From Dryocosmus kuriphilus (Eukaryota; Arthropoda; Insecta; Hymenoptera; Cynipidae), in contig CM076196.1 in NCBI GenBank assembly GCA_038277395.1, positions 92,566,236-92,630,235 on the forward strand: DNA of 64,000 nucleotides, written 5' to 3'. Shown piece after piece: positions 1 to 9,974 of this stretch (the stretch's first letter is position 1; each line of letters starts with the position of its first letter). Below the pieces are notes generated by a model. It searched no databases. It saw nothing but the letters and a program-made list of their open reading frames with translations, and was not told the DNA's origin. A program made the position numbers and the translations under genes.

Positions 1-415
1 GGAGAATTGCACAATGGGTTTTTTCCACATATCAACTACTAGCGCCGCCTGCGCCTCCTCTTCTTTCTTGATAATAGTTTTTAAAAAGCCTTCTAAATTA
101 TCTCCCAAATTATATATTATAGGCCCTGTATCTTTAAGCACTTTATATTTGTTATACATTCACCACCTTGCTTAATGGTGAATCTATTTTTATCATTACC
201 ATCATGTTCTGGATACTCATTTCTTTCTTCTGCCCCCCCCCCCCCCCCCCTGTCATAAGGGCGATGCGATTTTCAAATGAATCATCATGTCTCAAATGAA
301 GAAGTGTAGGAGGTTGTATTTCTGTGACTGCAACTACCCTCCGTCCTTGTAGACGAATCTCATTTGGCAATTCTGTTATAAAATTGGAAGCGGTATTCTC
401 GGGAAAATATTTCAT
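1..415 (-). pseudogene. Polinton-type gene of unknown function, frameshifted, partial
   Basis: Reading leftwards, a frame starting MKYFPENTASNF runs for 87 residues to a stop at 152. A second frame starting at 159 stays open for 53 codons to the window edge. The stop of the first overlaps the ATG of the second, so they may be one gene with a frameshift. An 18-C run (233-250) encodes a glycine run and probably slipped. The opening residues resemble proteins I associate with insect Polintons, but I cannot name a function; a virion component is only a guess. It lies just downstream of the integrase relic, on the same strand. Confidence 0.5.
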
Positions 416-461
416 ACTGCTATTACTTGGTAAAGTAAAGCAAATTGACCGACATTCATTT

Positions 462-1749
462 TTATAATTTCTTTAAATTTGTGGCTGGGATCCGCGAGTT
501 TTTGTCAGGATAACCTGTCCACATGAAAAAGCATTGTTTTTTGTTTCCCTCGCCTTTAGTCTGCAATATTTCTTCAAATTTAAATTCTTCCTCAGATATA
601 TCCTTATTTTTTACGCCGGTCAGTTCCAGCTCATAAAAAAGTCCATCAATTTCTTCCCCTGCTAAATATTTCAAATCATAGACAAAAAGCGATTGCGTTC
701 GATTTGTGAAAACTCGCTTTACTAGGAATATTTCTTCGCTCAAGCCTGATTCATAACATTTCTCAAAGACCCTGTCCTCACGACTGATTCTAACTTGACA
801 ATCGACACCGTACTCAGGCTTTTTTGTAGATTTTTTTTCTTTACTGAATCACGATTGAATACTTGTTCACGCGTTGGAGGAATTGTATAAAGTAACCTCA
901 GACTGGGCTACCTTGTTACTGAAGTGCCTAGCGTTATTGCAAGCATCTACAATTTGCTGCTAGACGTCGATGTACCGTCAATTATTCTGATGCGTGAAGT
1001 AAAGTCACATGCGTTCCTTCAGAGTTCAATTGAACCGTTCTACTAGGGCTGCTTTAATATTACGATCCCTTGTTACACGAAATTTTATTTCATTATCTGA
1101 TAAAATTTTCGGAAAAGTATCACCTACAAACTCCTTGCCTTTAGCTCTTTGTAGGCTTATTAGTACGCGGTTATTACCTCTTTGAAGAAAAGCTCGAAGC
1201 CGTGTCTTACTCTTAGAGTAGTTTTATTTCTAAGAGTTTCAACCCAGGAAAATTTAATTAAAGCATAAGTTACTACCAGTAAAAAAGTATAATTATCATT
1301 GTAATTGGATAAGCTTTGTATATCTACTAAATCAGGTGCCCCAGGCATTATCAATGGAACTAAAATTATAATGAAGTCTTTGAAATTTTCGACGCAGCAC
1401 GAATTATTTTTTCTGCACCACTGGTAGGAAGTCGGATGACTTGGCTTGTAGTATATTTCTTCCAACAGTTTCATCTTAAAATAAAATAATGACACTTTTT
1501 TATTAGTTCTGACGCAGTTTGACCATTTCCTTGATTTTTTTATCCTATTCTTCTGCGGCTCCTTGCAAGAGTTCTAGTATTTGGTGTTTCTTGAAGATTA
1601 CGTGAATCATTAGTTTCGCCTGTGCTTTCATCGTCTGTAATGAGGTGGTGAAATGTAGAATGTGTTCTATTACTGATATCACGCCACAACTGTTTATCAG
1701 TTCTCTCGCTAGTATTCTCTATTTCCCACGAGGTCACGTGGCGTACCAA
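462..1749 (-). pseudogene. Polinton/Maverick retroviral-like integrase, degraded
   Basis: The enzyme would join the element ends to target DNA in the nucleus. Two parts are clear. At 1160-1495 a frame carries the rve core signature APDLVDIQSLSNYNDNYTF, including the first catalytic Asp. At 462-743 a frame ends in a chromo-like C-terminal domain (FEEILQTKGEGNK, then WTGYPDKNSRIPATNL). The region between 743 and 1160, which should hold the second Asp and the Glu, is frameshifted. A third frame at 1540-1749 is in the right place for an N-terminal part but carries no recognisable motif. The family is clear from the core plus the chromo-like tail; the copy is dead. Confidence 0.75.
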
Positions 1750-2395
1750 CTTCTTGAAGAATATGAGCGAACTGATTTCTACCGGTTGGAGCGAACCTTT
1801 TTCTCAAACTTAAGGCATCATTAACGAGATCTGTAATGTTTGAATCTTCAATGCATTTTCCTTCAATGAAAACGGAACCACGATTATCCCATCTTTTTCT
1901 GCTGTCAATGTTCGGTCTTTTTAAATAATTGAGTAATAAGACACTGTTTGCCTGTAAGGATTTAGGCACTGATGCTGTAATGGCGTCAAACATGTAGAAA
2001 TTCTCCACAAGGTGATTCATTGTCTAAATGTCTCTTTTCCTCCTCTTCTGTTTTCTCGATAAGCAGTTTTCTATCCTCATTAAAAAAGAAGAGGAATTTT
2101 TTTAACAATTGACTATATATTTTCCACTTTTCATGCTCATCCTTTGATGAAGGCGAAAATATGATACGGCTCATTTTCGAAGTAGTTTTTTATGTTTGTT
2201 CGACTTTAACCTCTGCTGCTTCTTAAGCGCAAGATTTTCCAATTGAGTATTTAAAGCGCACTCACCAATACATTAAATGAATAGGACATCCGTGGTTCTT
2301 AATAGAACACGTCGTTTATCAGAGTTTAGATAACAAAGTGCATGTAAAATTATAGAATTTTTCTTGCCAATTGATTTGCCAACTTTCGACATCAT
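1709..2395 (-). pseudogene. Conserved Polinton gene of unknown function, frameshifted
   Basis: Three consecutive minus-strand frames look like one protein. The start MMSKVGKSIGKKNSI is at 2395. A middle part rich in Lys and Glu lies at 1986-2174. A C-terminal part at 1709-2020 contains NSVLLLNYLKRPNID and ITDLVNDALSLRKRF. Its position between the packaging ATPase and the integrase, and its general look, match an unnamed gene I know from insect Polintons. No catalytic motif is visible. At least two frameshifts and one stop (codon near 2277) break it. Confidence 0.55.
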
Positions 2396-2429
2396 TACAA
2401 ACGTGCAAGTGGTACCAGTCTCTCTCTGG

Positions 2430-3062
2430 GGCCTCCCGTTATACCTTTCATAGGCAGGTAAACATAATGATATGAGTCATCTGGAAATATACTGATGCGA
2501 AATCGTCAATTATCAGTAGTAGATTGTTTCAAATCAAGAAGTAAATAACCGTAAGCTTGAGAAGTGGAGTTTTGATATGCTTCTCGTACAGAGCGTGGAT
2601 TTTCAGGAAAAACTTGCCCAGGTAAATGTTGAACTTGGGCACAATCTCGAGGATTCTTAAAAGCAACAATATAGTATTCATTTAGAGATATATCTCTTTG
2701 ACCATGAAACTGATGAAAATTAGACTGATATTTTTATGATGACTTGCCTTCGTAAATAGATCTACAATTCTATTATTTGAAGACTCTCTCATTAAATCAT
2801 CGATAACTATAAGTTTAGGTCTAGGATCGGTGAAATAATCAGAAGACTGTGGTAAACCTTCACGGAATTCGATCGTTTTTTCATATTCCGTGTAAGCTGT
2901 TTGACACTCGAAATAGTAGAAAATAATACGCTCAATATGTCTATAGCACACACTTTTAAGGTGATGAAAAAAATTTAAGAAAAGCAATGTTTTACCATAG
3001 CCTGTTGGTACACATACCAAGGACGTAAATGAACGCTTCCAGCATGCGTCCATAATTGACAA
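2430..3062 (-). pseudogene. Polinton FtsK/HerA-type DNA-packaging ATPase, degraded
   Basis: This family pumps element DNA into a capsid using ATP. The frame 3062-2682 has a P-loop, CVPTGYGKTLLF (Walker A), and KLIVIDDLMRE (Walker B with two acidic residues). Then comes LFTKASHHKNISLIFISF, the conserved stretch before the sensor region. A frameshift near 2690 moves the rest into another frame, which continues DISLNEYYIVAFKNPRD to about 2500, where a stop follows. The Walker motifs are intact but the gene is broken. It sits between the polymerase and the unnamed gene, as expected for a Polinton. Confidence 0.78.
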
Positions 3063-4041
3063 TGATTCAAGTTGAACTAGTCTTATGCAGGTTTCATTTA
3101 TTTTGTAGAAATAAATCGGAAATTGTCCGCTCAGTCAGGTGTTTTTGAGCTGATTTCGCTGACTTCCATCCATCACGTCAATAGTTGAGCTTACTTTGAC
3201 GTGCTCCTTCAGACACGCCCTGATATTAGCTTCCAAGAGCGTGCGAACCCCGCCGCGCCGCGTTGGATCATTTACCGCAAACTTTTAGCTGTATTCTTGT
3301 CGCCTGTGGCAGGCTCGAAAAAAGCAAAGTAAATCAGTTGTAGAGCATTGACCTAACTGATTATTACCTTTCACATAATAATCAAAAAAATTTCTCTCAT
3401 TTTTCGACGGATAAATAAAATTTAAAAGAAAACATTTTAATTTCAAAGTAAATGACATTTCACTTTCATATAAAGAATCATACATTTGTACGCTTATAAT
3501 ATAGTTAACAATGAACTTATTTTTTTTTTTGCTTTTCAAGTATTTTTTTATTTATATTCCTGAATTGTAGTATACTTAATTTTAAAGGAGGAAGAAGCTA
3601 TAATTTTTTTTTTATGTCACTCTAAACCTAAGCCCGAGATACTGAATTGATTGGTCTATCCTTCTTCAAGTATACCTCTGAAGATCTTCCAAACTGAATC
3701 GAGACAACCCAAAGGCTTGACCGCTGGGCATCACGAATACGGTGTCATCATCGCCATCAAGCCCCATGTGTTCTGCTGAAAACAAAAAGTAAAAATAGTC
3801 GTTACTAGAACATAGAAGGTTATGCTAAAAAAGCAAAACCGAAAAATGATGTTCTTATAATTATTTTAGTAAATATGCAATATTAACAGTATGTGTGTGT
3901 GTGTAAGTGTAGGAATGAAAGAGAGAAAGAGAGAGAGAGAGAGATTCTTCCTAGTTTTTTTTTATTAAATAATTTTTTATTTGCATGGATTAAAAAACTA
4001 TCTATTTTTACATGTAACCAAATGGTAGAGAGTCACATGCT
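3063..4041. other. Polinton interior with no identified gene; one candidate exon
   Basis: No capsid or protease gene could be recognised here, so a deletion is likely. Short open stretches look non-coding. On the minus strand a good 3' splice-site context (a T-rich tract ending TTTTCAG, with the AG at 3777-3776) precedes 3775-3666, which reads GLDGDDDTVFVMPSGQAFGL and ends at a stop at 3668-3666. This could be an exon of unknown origin. A GT repeat near 3892-3903 and a GA repeat at 3919-3944 are simple repeats. Confidence 0.35.
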
Positions 4042-5452
4042 TCAACTAATCGCTTTTTGGTGATAAGGTGTTCTACGGATGCTTCTAAAATTTAATTTAT
4101 ATCGCTCTGTATTTTTGAGAACATGATCACATGTTGAGTCAAAGCTTATGCTTTCGGAATTTTCGTAATTTAAATTGATACCTTTTACTTTGCAAACATT
4201 AATCTTTTTTCCATCAGGTGATCGCACCTTATAGGCATAAAGTTTTGGACCACCTGAGATAAATTTTTCTATGAAGCTTCCTGGACTATAAATTTCAAGC
4301 AAATGAGTCAAAGCACCTAACAGACAGCCTGTTTCGGGATAATACTTTCCTGGCTCGTTATTGTCCGTAAAAATGATAGAATCGGTATAAAGTACAATAC
4401 ACGACGATCTAGTTGCTTTAAGTAGTTAAATAATTTCAAGCGTACCTGGGCTGTTGTATAAGCTACAATTAACACATCAGTAATAGGCGAAGGTGATACA
4501 GCTTCACTTTTATACAACCGCGAGGCATAAATGCTATGATCGTCTACGTGCAAGGCACTGTTTAGAATTTTGTCAGGAATCTGGACAATTTCCAACAATT
4601 TTTGTTGGATACGACTAATTTCAGTCTTTCAAATATTTTCTCGTTGGCCAAATTTCCCCCAAAATGAATTTAGACAAAGCTTAGCCAACGAGCGCAAACC
4701 CTGAGTCTTTGTCATATTTTCTGGATCTAGCGCCATACCTTCAGACCCTAAAATACGAGTATGTTGAATGAAGGCCTTTCTCGATACTTCATCGTTACAA
4801 TAGTCAGGGTACAAACTGGCTTCGTATTTCATTTTAAAAGACCGATTCATGTAGGCAACAAAAAGATCATCAATTTTTTGACCTTGTCATATTGGGTCGT
4901 TTCACACTGCCAAATTTAAAAAATGGCAGTAATTCTATATCCCTCTTGAACGGGTACTTTTATCTCATCGGAAACCCATGTCCCTCTATTTCTCTATCAC
5001 ATATATTTACATGTGGACAACCTTGTTGCAATTGTAATTTACAAGAAGTATTACAGAGATGACTGTACGTTTAAAAATATCTGCTTGTAGCGAACGCGAC
5101 CTTCATCGGAGGGCACCTGAATACGTGTCATTTCAACATGAAAAGTATCATCTATTTCAAAATCTGTGGCACATTGTACAATTTTTGCAACAAGATCCCA
5201 CAGGTCTTCAAAAGACAAGTCTTTTAATGGAATGAAAGCCTTCCAGGCAACTCCTTTCCCAAATCCATCAGAATAAAACACTAACAACACTACATCGCTT
5301 ATATCGCACCAATCAGTCAGATAAGCAAGTAAGTAAAGAAAAGCCGGTTCGAGCCACTCCACGGGATTATTGTCGCCAGGAGGAAAAACTTTCAATTTTA
5401 GTTTTAATCCATGCAAATCGAATTTTTGAACATTGGTAATGTTCACGCTCAC
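4042..5452 (-). pseudogene. Polinton protein-primed family B DNA polymerase, degraded
   Basis: The element's replicase. The N-terminal part is a 133-codon frame at 5452-5051. Motif B appears at 4850-4629 as KLCLNSFWGKFGQR. The 4598-4317 frame has IVAYTTAQVRLKLFNYL just before motif C. The motif C aspartates are lost from frame by an indel near 4410, and TDS reappears in another frame. The C-terminal part at 4311-4042 has YSPGSFIEKFISGGPKLYAY, typical of Polinton polymerases. The exonuclease portion between 4850 and 5051 is mostly deleted: about 200 bp remain where far more is expected. Family assignment is firm and function is lost. Confidence 0.82.
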
Positions 5453-5639
5453 TAATTCGACAAATAAATGGTGAATTTTTCAATCTCTCATTCCTACCTT
5501 GTGCATTATCCAGGTTGTACGTTCCTGCACTTGACGTTTCTGGGTCCTGCAACCGGGGACGGTGGAGCGTGGACAGGCATATTCATTCCATCCTATGGTG
5601 CTGCTATTGGTGGTTCCAGATCTCTGAATGGTCTTGCAA

Positions 5640-6236
5640 CAGCTGCAGTCTCCAGCTCAGCACCAGATGATCAATGATGTTATTCATGGCCTTTTGAAAT
5701 TCTGAAAAAATAAAATGAATAAATAATCATATAAAAACATGAATATAGACAGTTTTGTATATATTTCTGTATTTAATAGGTTAATCTTACCTTGTAAAAC
5801 TCGTTCTTTCTCCTTCACCTATGCGGTACTTCTTCCAGGTTGGACTCCAATTCTTCCAGAGGCTGTTTCTTCTGTTTCATGAGAACTCTGGTGATTCTCC
5901 TCACGTTGTTTTCTAGGAGAATATAGGAAACCTCTTCATCAATTTTTTCTTGGCGTTTTCGTTTTTTCATGCTTTTAGCTCCAAGAGCAACTTTAGCTGC
6001 TGTTCCTTGATATTAGTGCTGACCTTTTTTTAACTCCTTCGTGCTCATTTTTCGAATCCCTTGCAGACATTTTTCTCTCTCCTCTGCCTTCCTTTCAACA
6101 TTTTTAGCGCTGCATGCTTGTTTTGAGTCATATTTTCTACGGCCGCAGCTACTTCCTCTTCTTTTTTTAATTTCATTCTTTGCCTTTGTTTTTGCTGTTT
6201 TTGTTGTTGTTGGTGTTTTTGAGTCTGAGGAGACAT
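5640..6236 (-). pseudogene. Possible intron-containing gene remnant, unidentified
   Basis: Reading leftwards, a Gln/Lys-rich, coiled-coil-like frame begins at 6236 (MSPQTQKHQQQQKQQ). A second open stretch near 5990-5810 reads MKKRKRQEKIDEEVSYILL. It ends at a good 5' splice site (AAG/GTAAGA, donor at 5790). An 89-bp AT-rich segment ends in TTTTTTCAG at 5702, and the next stretch reads FQKAMNNIIDHLVLSWRL. A short intron of this size is typical of insects. Stops and frame changes are present, so it is a remnant or a chance arrangement. No function is recognised. Confidence 0.3.
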
Positions 6237-6426
6237 GGCATTGTCACTATTCAGTTCAACTGTCTGAATAGTGACTTTATTAGCAGGTCTTGTCGCTGCA
6301 GGGATGGATATTTTGATACTTGGCTCACGTTAAAAAAGAACATTATAGGGGCATAGCATATAATAGAGGAAAGTCTGTTCATAGTGGTACTATACTACTG
6401 CTAAAGAACGGGCGGGCATATTAAAT

Positions 6427-6594
6427 AGTACTTTTCATCAAGGTCGTTTCAGATTCCCTGATTGTAGTACAGAAAAGCAATGCACTGCGAATTCTGCGGT
6501 CGCAATAACTATGAGTCATATCCCTGAACTGTCAAGCTGGTCCTCGGAGACTATAGAGATGATTCTCTTATTCGGAGACAAATTTTATACATAA
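6427..6594 (+). pseudogene. Tegument-USP-like cysteine protease fragment
   Basis: The frame reads STFHQGRFRFPD, then EKQCTANSAVAITMSHI, then WSSETIEMILLFGDKFYT and a stop at 6592. The HQG..RF...QC.AN.. pattern, with Cys in QCT as the expected nucleophile and a W...D..L..GD.LY block, resembles the herpesvirus tegument N-terminal ubiquitin-specific protease fold (USP, peptidase family C76). That domain also occurs in eukaryotic mobile elements with PIF1 helicases. The catalytic His and Asp would lie downstream and are not seen. A Cys-rich piece at about 6664-6750 (CTLDTCIKEECINDH) may belong to the same protein. Confidence 0.5.
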
Positions 6595-7040
6595 GTATAA
6601 AAAAACAGGAATATTGATGACAGACATTACTTTCGAACTTGTAAGTTCTACTATACTGTTCAGGTGTACTCAAAGGTCTGCACTTTGGATACTTGTATCA
6701 AAGAAGAATGTATCAATGACCATATTGGTGTTGACAATTGTGCAGCTTGTTGATTCTTATAACAGTATAATAATGGACAATTAAGCAAAAAACGACGAGG
6801 AGGTATGTTTTTAAAGTACGACATCAATGAAGAGAATCATCAACTTTTGGTCAAATACCCAAGGAAACAGTAGTGCCTTCAGATACGAATAATACAGGAG
6901 ATATTTTAAGTAGTATCCAACTTGTTGAAGGCTCACGTATAATGCTGCGCATGAATATGCGTGTAAGTGAAGGATTTGTCAATGGGAGTATGGGTATTGT
7001 AGAAGGTATTCAGTGGGAAAGTTTCGGTGCACTTAAATTT

Positions 7041-7813
7041 CGGACTATGGTCGAAATCACATACTCGAATTGCGGATTGGGTCCCTTGACCCTCCGGGCC
7101 TTCTTTCTCCCACCACTTGATGATTTCCTTATTCGCCTCGCCCTCATTTTCTCCCTAATTTTCTCTTCAAACTTTTTCCATGCTTAGGACTGACAACATT
7201 TTCTACTTATGTTCTGATTCTGGCACTTTTAAAAAATGTTGCGAAATATGTATTGTTACATTAATAATAAGCTACAAAAGTTAATAAGCTAAAAAAGGCT
7301 ATCGTCATGTGAAATAAATACTACTATAAACTACATATTTCCCTTCCACAGTATTTACCTCAATTTAAGTCAAAACTAAATTTCTACCATTAACGTTCAA
7401 CTAATAACACTAATTTATTTTACCGGTAAAAGCTTATGCGAGACTTCACGAACAAACGAGTCGCAAACGCAAGTTCTTTAAGAACCCTGGAAATTACTTT
7501 TAATGCCTTGAAATTCTTTCAAATCACTTAAAATGTCTTAAAATATTAGAAATCCTAAAAAATATCTTGAAAATACGTTCAAATTACGTTAAATCTAAAT
7601 GTCACTAAGCGAGTGACCAACACAAGGCACAAACACAAGTCACCAAGACCTGTCCCACAAAGAGGAACACAGGGGAGGGTTTGTCGTATATTATACAAGT
7701 GACTTATCCTTCTTCCTATTCTCTATCGTTCATTGCAAGAGCGGGGGAAGAGACCCGCCTGCTACTTCCCTTGGCCTCGGTCCGCAGTTCTAGGGATTTC
7801 TGACCATAGTCCG
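7041..7813. mobile_element. MITE-like insertion with terminal inverted repeats
   Basis: The left end reads CGGACTATGGTC-GAAATC and the right end, on the opposite strand, reads CGGACTATGGTCAGAAATC. It splits the PIF1 frame between IQWESFGALKF and the downstream helicase part, which gives the boundaries. A subterminal copy of CGAATTGCGGA near 7069-7079 repeats sequence found outside the right end. No long open frame lies inside. A clean target duplication could not be read, so the superfamily is open. Confidence 0.55.
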
Positions 7814-8152
7814 CAATTCGAATGCAGCCGAAGCTTTATGCAGGAATCAATTAGAAAGTAGTGTACTACTGAAAAAGGATTTCATAGAATTTGACGGCCC
7901 ATTAATTGGATGTTCTGTTAAAAAATCCAATGTATTTGTTAGAATTCAGCCTCGAAGTTTAATTTATCAGCCTCAAAAGGGTATGGGAGCGTAGGACGGG
8001 TTATTCCACCATTTATTCTCAACTGGACATTTACGGTACATAAACTGAAATGCACAACTCTAGATAAAGCTTTAATTTACTTAGGGAAAAGATTATTATT
8101 TGCAAAAGGACATGTGTGAGTTGCACTTAGCGACGTTAGGGTATGGCAATGG

Positions 8153-8188
8153 ATGATTTAGTCATATGTGCACATATGACTAAATCAT
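8153..8188. repeat. 36-bp perfect palindrome
   Basis: The left half is ATGATTTAGTCATATGTG and the right half is its exact reverse complement, with no spacer. It lies about 20 bp after the last helicase-like codons. It may be a terminal hairpin of the helicase-bearing element, or a cruciform-prone palindrome of other origin. Confidence 0.9.
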
Positions 8189-8439
8189 TCAAAAGAAAAT
8201 ATTTATCCGTTCATATGATAAATCTCCTTTAAACGTAGAATATTAATTGAATTATACCTAGAACTAGATTCCATTAGCTTTGACATTAAACGGCTCCTTT
8301 CAAAACCTGAAAACTTTTAAACGACGAATACCTTCCGTTCATTAAACATGAAATTTTCAGTGTTTTCATATTACTCGTATTTATACTTTCCTGATCTTCC
8401 TTTTAAACTAGGCCAGTAGATATGAACATGATATTTTGA

Positions 8440-8833
8440 AAATTTGATAATGATTGTAAAAGTTTTGAAACTTCAGTAACCTGAACAGTAGGTTCAATTG
8501 ATACTTTGGCTGATTTTGCAACCCTTTTTTATAAACGGAAGATGTTGAAAGTCACGATGTAATGAATTTTTGCATTTTTAGAGCAGAGAAATTTGCAAAA
8601 GTTCCGCAAAGTTTTTAAATTGAGAAAAATAGCAATTTACATCCTCCGATAAATTTGCAATCATTCAAACAAAACAGAAATGTTCGTTTCATTGAAAAGA
8701 ATGTGTTTTTCATCCTAAATTTTTAATAACAATTCTAAAGTTCTGCGAATTAAAAAAATCAACAGAAATACGGTTTTTGAAAAGTGCTTCAATTTGCAAC
8801 CTATTGTGCAAAAAGGAAAATACATTTTTCCAT
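8440..8833. repeat. Unit of a diverged tandem repeat (left of the LTR element)
   Basis: The stretch from about 8590 to the LTR (for example TTTTTGAAAAGTG at 8775, AAAAGGAAAATACAT near 8812) matches 15645-15860. If the 6,632 bp of the LTR element and one target copy are removed, the spacing is about 410 bp, so an old tandem repeat of roughly that period was present before the insertion. Copies are perhaps 70-80% alike by eye. No coding potential is seen. Confidence 0.6.
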
Positions 8834-9013
8834 TGTTATGGGTTGAGAGTTTACCGCACTTGCAGAGTTCACCACAGCTACTCTGGAGTAGGGTCTCGGG
8901 CCGACCCCGCCAGATCTTTCTTTGTACTCAAGTTGAATAAACGTGTATATGTAAGTCGGTGCTCGGCTTATTAAAAAGTGCAAAAGTGTTAAAATATTCA
9001 TTTCGACATAGCA
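8834..9013 (+). repeat. 5' LTR of the errantivirus-like element
   Basis: It starts TGTTATGGG and ends AGCA, 180 bp. It contains AATAAA (8936-8941), a possible polyadenylation signal. Compared with the 3' LTR it lacks about 40 bp in the middle. It shares the block GGGTCTCGGGCCGACCCC with the 3' copy, which forms a hairpin (GGGTC/GACCC). Confidence 0.85.
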
Positions 9014-9017
9014 TTTT

Positions 9018-9035
9018 TGGCGATCCTACCAGGAT
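9018..9035 (+). promoter_or_regulatory. Primer-binding site, tRNA-Arg type
   Basis: TGGCGATCCTACCAGGAT follows the LTR after four T residues. From memory of insect tRNA-Arg(ACG), whose 3' end is ...CCTGGCAGGATCG-CCA, it is complementary apart from one base. This would prime minus-strand DNA synthesis. Confidence 0.7.
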
Positions 9036-9974
9036 AGGCTCTTTGAATTTCGAAAATAAACGGATTTACAAAGAGAAATACAAATAAGTGCCTATACATG
9101 AAAAAGTGTAAATGAACTTGGAATCTACGGATTAAAGAAGCTAAAGTGAGCAAGGAATTCTAGAATCTACGGGTGCCAGTAGCTGCATAAAAGAAAATAA
9201 AATAAGATCCACGGAGTTGTTTTATTAATGTAGAACTCCAGAAACTCTACGGACTTCTGTAAGCAAGGAAGTACTTTCACTTCACATATCTAGTTTCTGA
9301 ATTGAGTAGGCGCTGTCCAACGTAATTGAAGGATTGGAGAAAAACATAAAAAGTGGAGAAGATTTGGAAAGTGAAAGGGTACGAAAACGGAGCTAAAAAC
9401 CCTACGAGGCTCGCAATCAGACGGAATATGCATCCGCGTAGAAGTTAGCTGAGCTAGCCAACTTTCAGAAAGCGGATCGATAGCAGCAGTGGAAGCCGCA
9501 CTGCATGAATGCCCAGCCTAGCGACCAGATCAATAGTATCAGTGGACGTAGCACCCGAGTGTAGTCAACACCCACCACCCAGACACATCGATTGCAGCAG
9601 TAGCAGTGAATGACACGTCTTGACACCGGAACTTTGTCCCAGAGAGTGAGCAGTGAAGTCTACCGCCAGCACTGGTCATTATTGCACGGTCAACTCCACT
9701 TTAAGCAATTGAAATAAATACAAATTTCTTAATCTCTAGTGATTTAATATGGCTAAATTCGGGAAAGTTTGCACTTTACCTGGAAGGTAAGTGACTTGGT
9801 GGTACAAAAATAATAAAGTGAAACTTCACTTGATGGTATAATAGTAATAATACGAAATTTTAGCTTTATGGTATAATAATAATAAAGAGAAATTTCGGAT
9901 AAAATACAGCGGTATTTTTGCATAATAAATTACACCTGTGTATTATATTATTAAAAGAGACACACGCACACATA
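9036..9974. other. Untranslated leader of the errantivirus-like element
   Basis: Between the primer site and the gag ATG there is no open frame of note. Near 9795-9910 a short sequence with the motif TTATGGTATAATA is repeated about three times, a small direct repeat just before gag. Confidence 0.5.

Larger units (their letters stand above)
6820..8190 (+). pseudogene. PIF1-type DNA helicase C-terminal half, split by an insertion
   Basis: Left part, about 6850-7040: GDILSSIQLVEGSRIMLRMN followed by VSEGFVNGSMGIVEGIQW. Right part, about 7840-8130: KKDFIEFDGPLIG, then a frame shift to PFILNWTFTVHKL and LGKRLLFAKGHV, then VALSDVR. The NW..TVHK..G.T and VALSR-like blocks are helicase motifs V and VI of PIF1/Helitron-type helicases; here R of VALSR is D, and the Q-G of KLQGTT is K-C. 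The ATP-binding motifs are absent. A 773-bp element (7041-7813) separates the halves. It belongs with the USP fragment just upstream. Confidence 0.65.
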
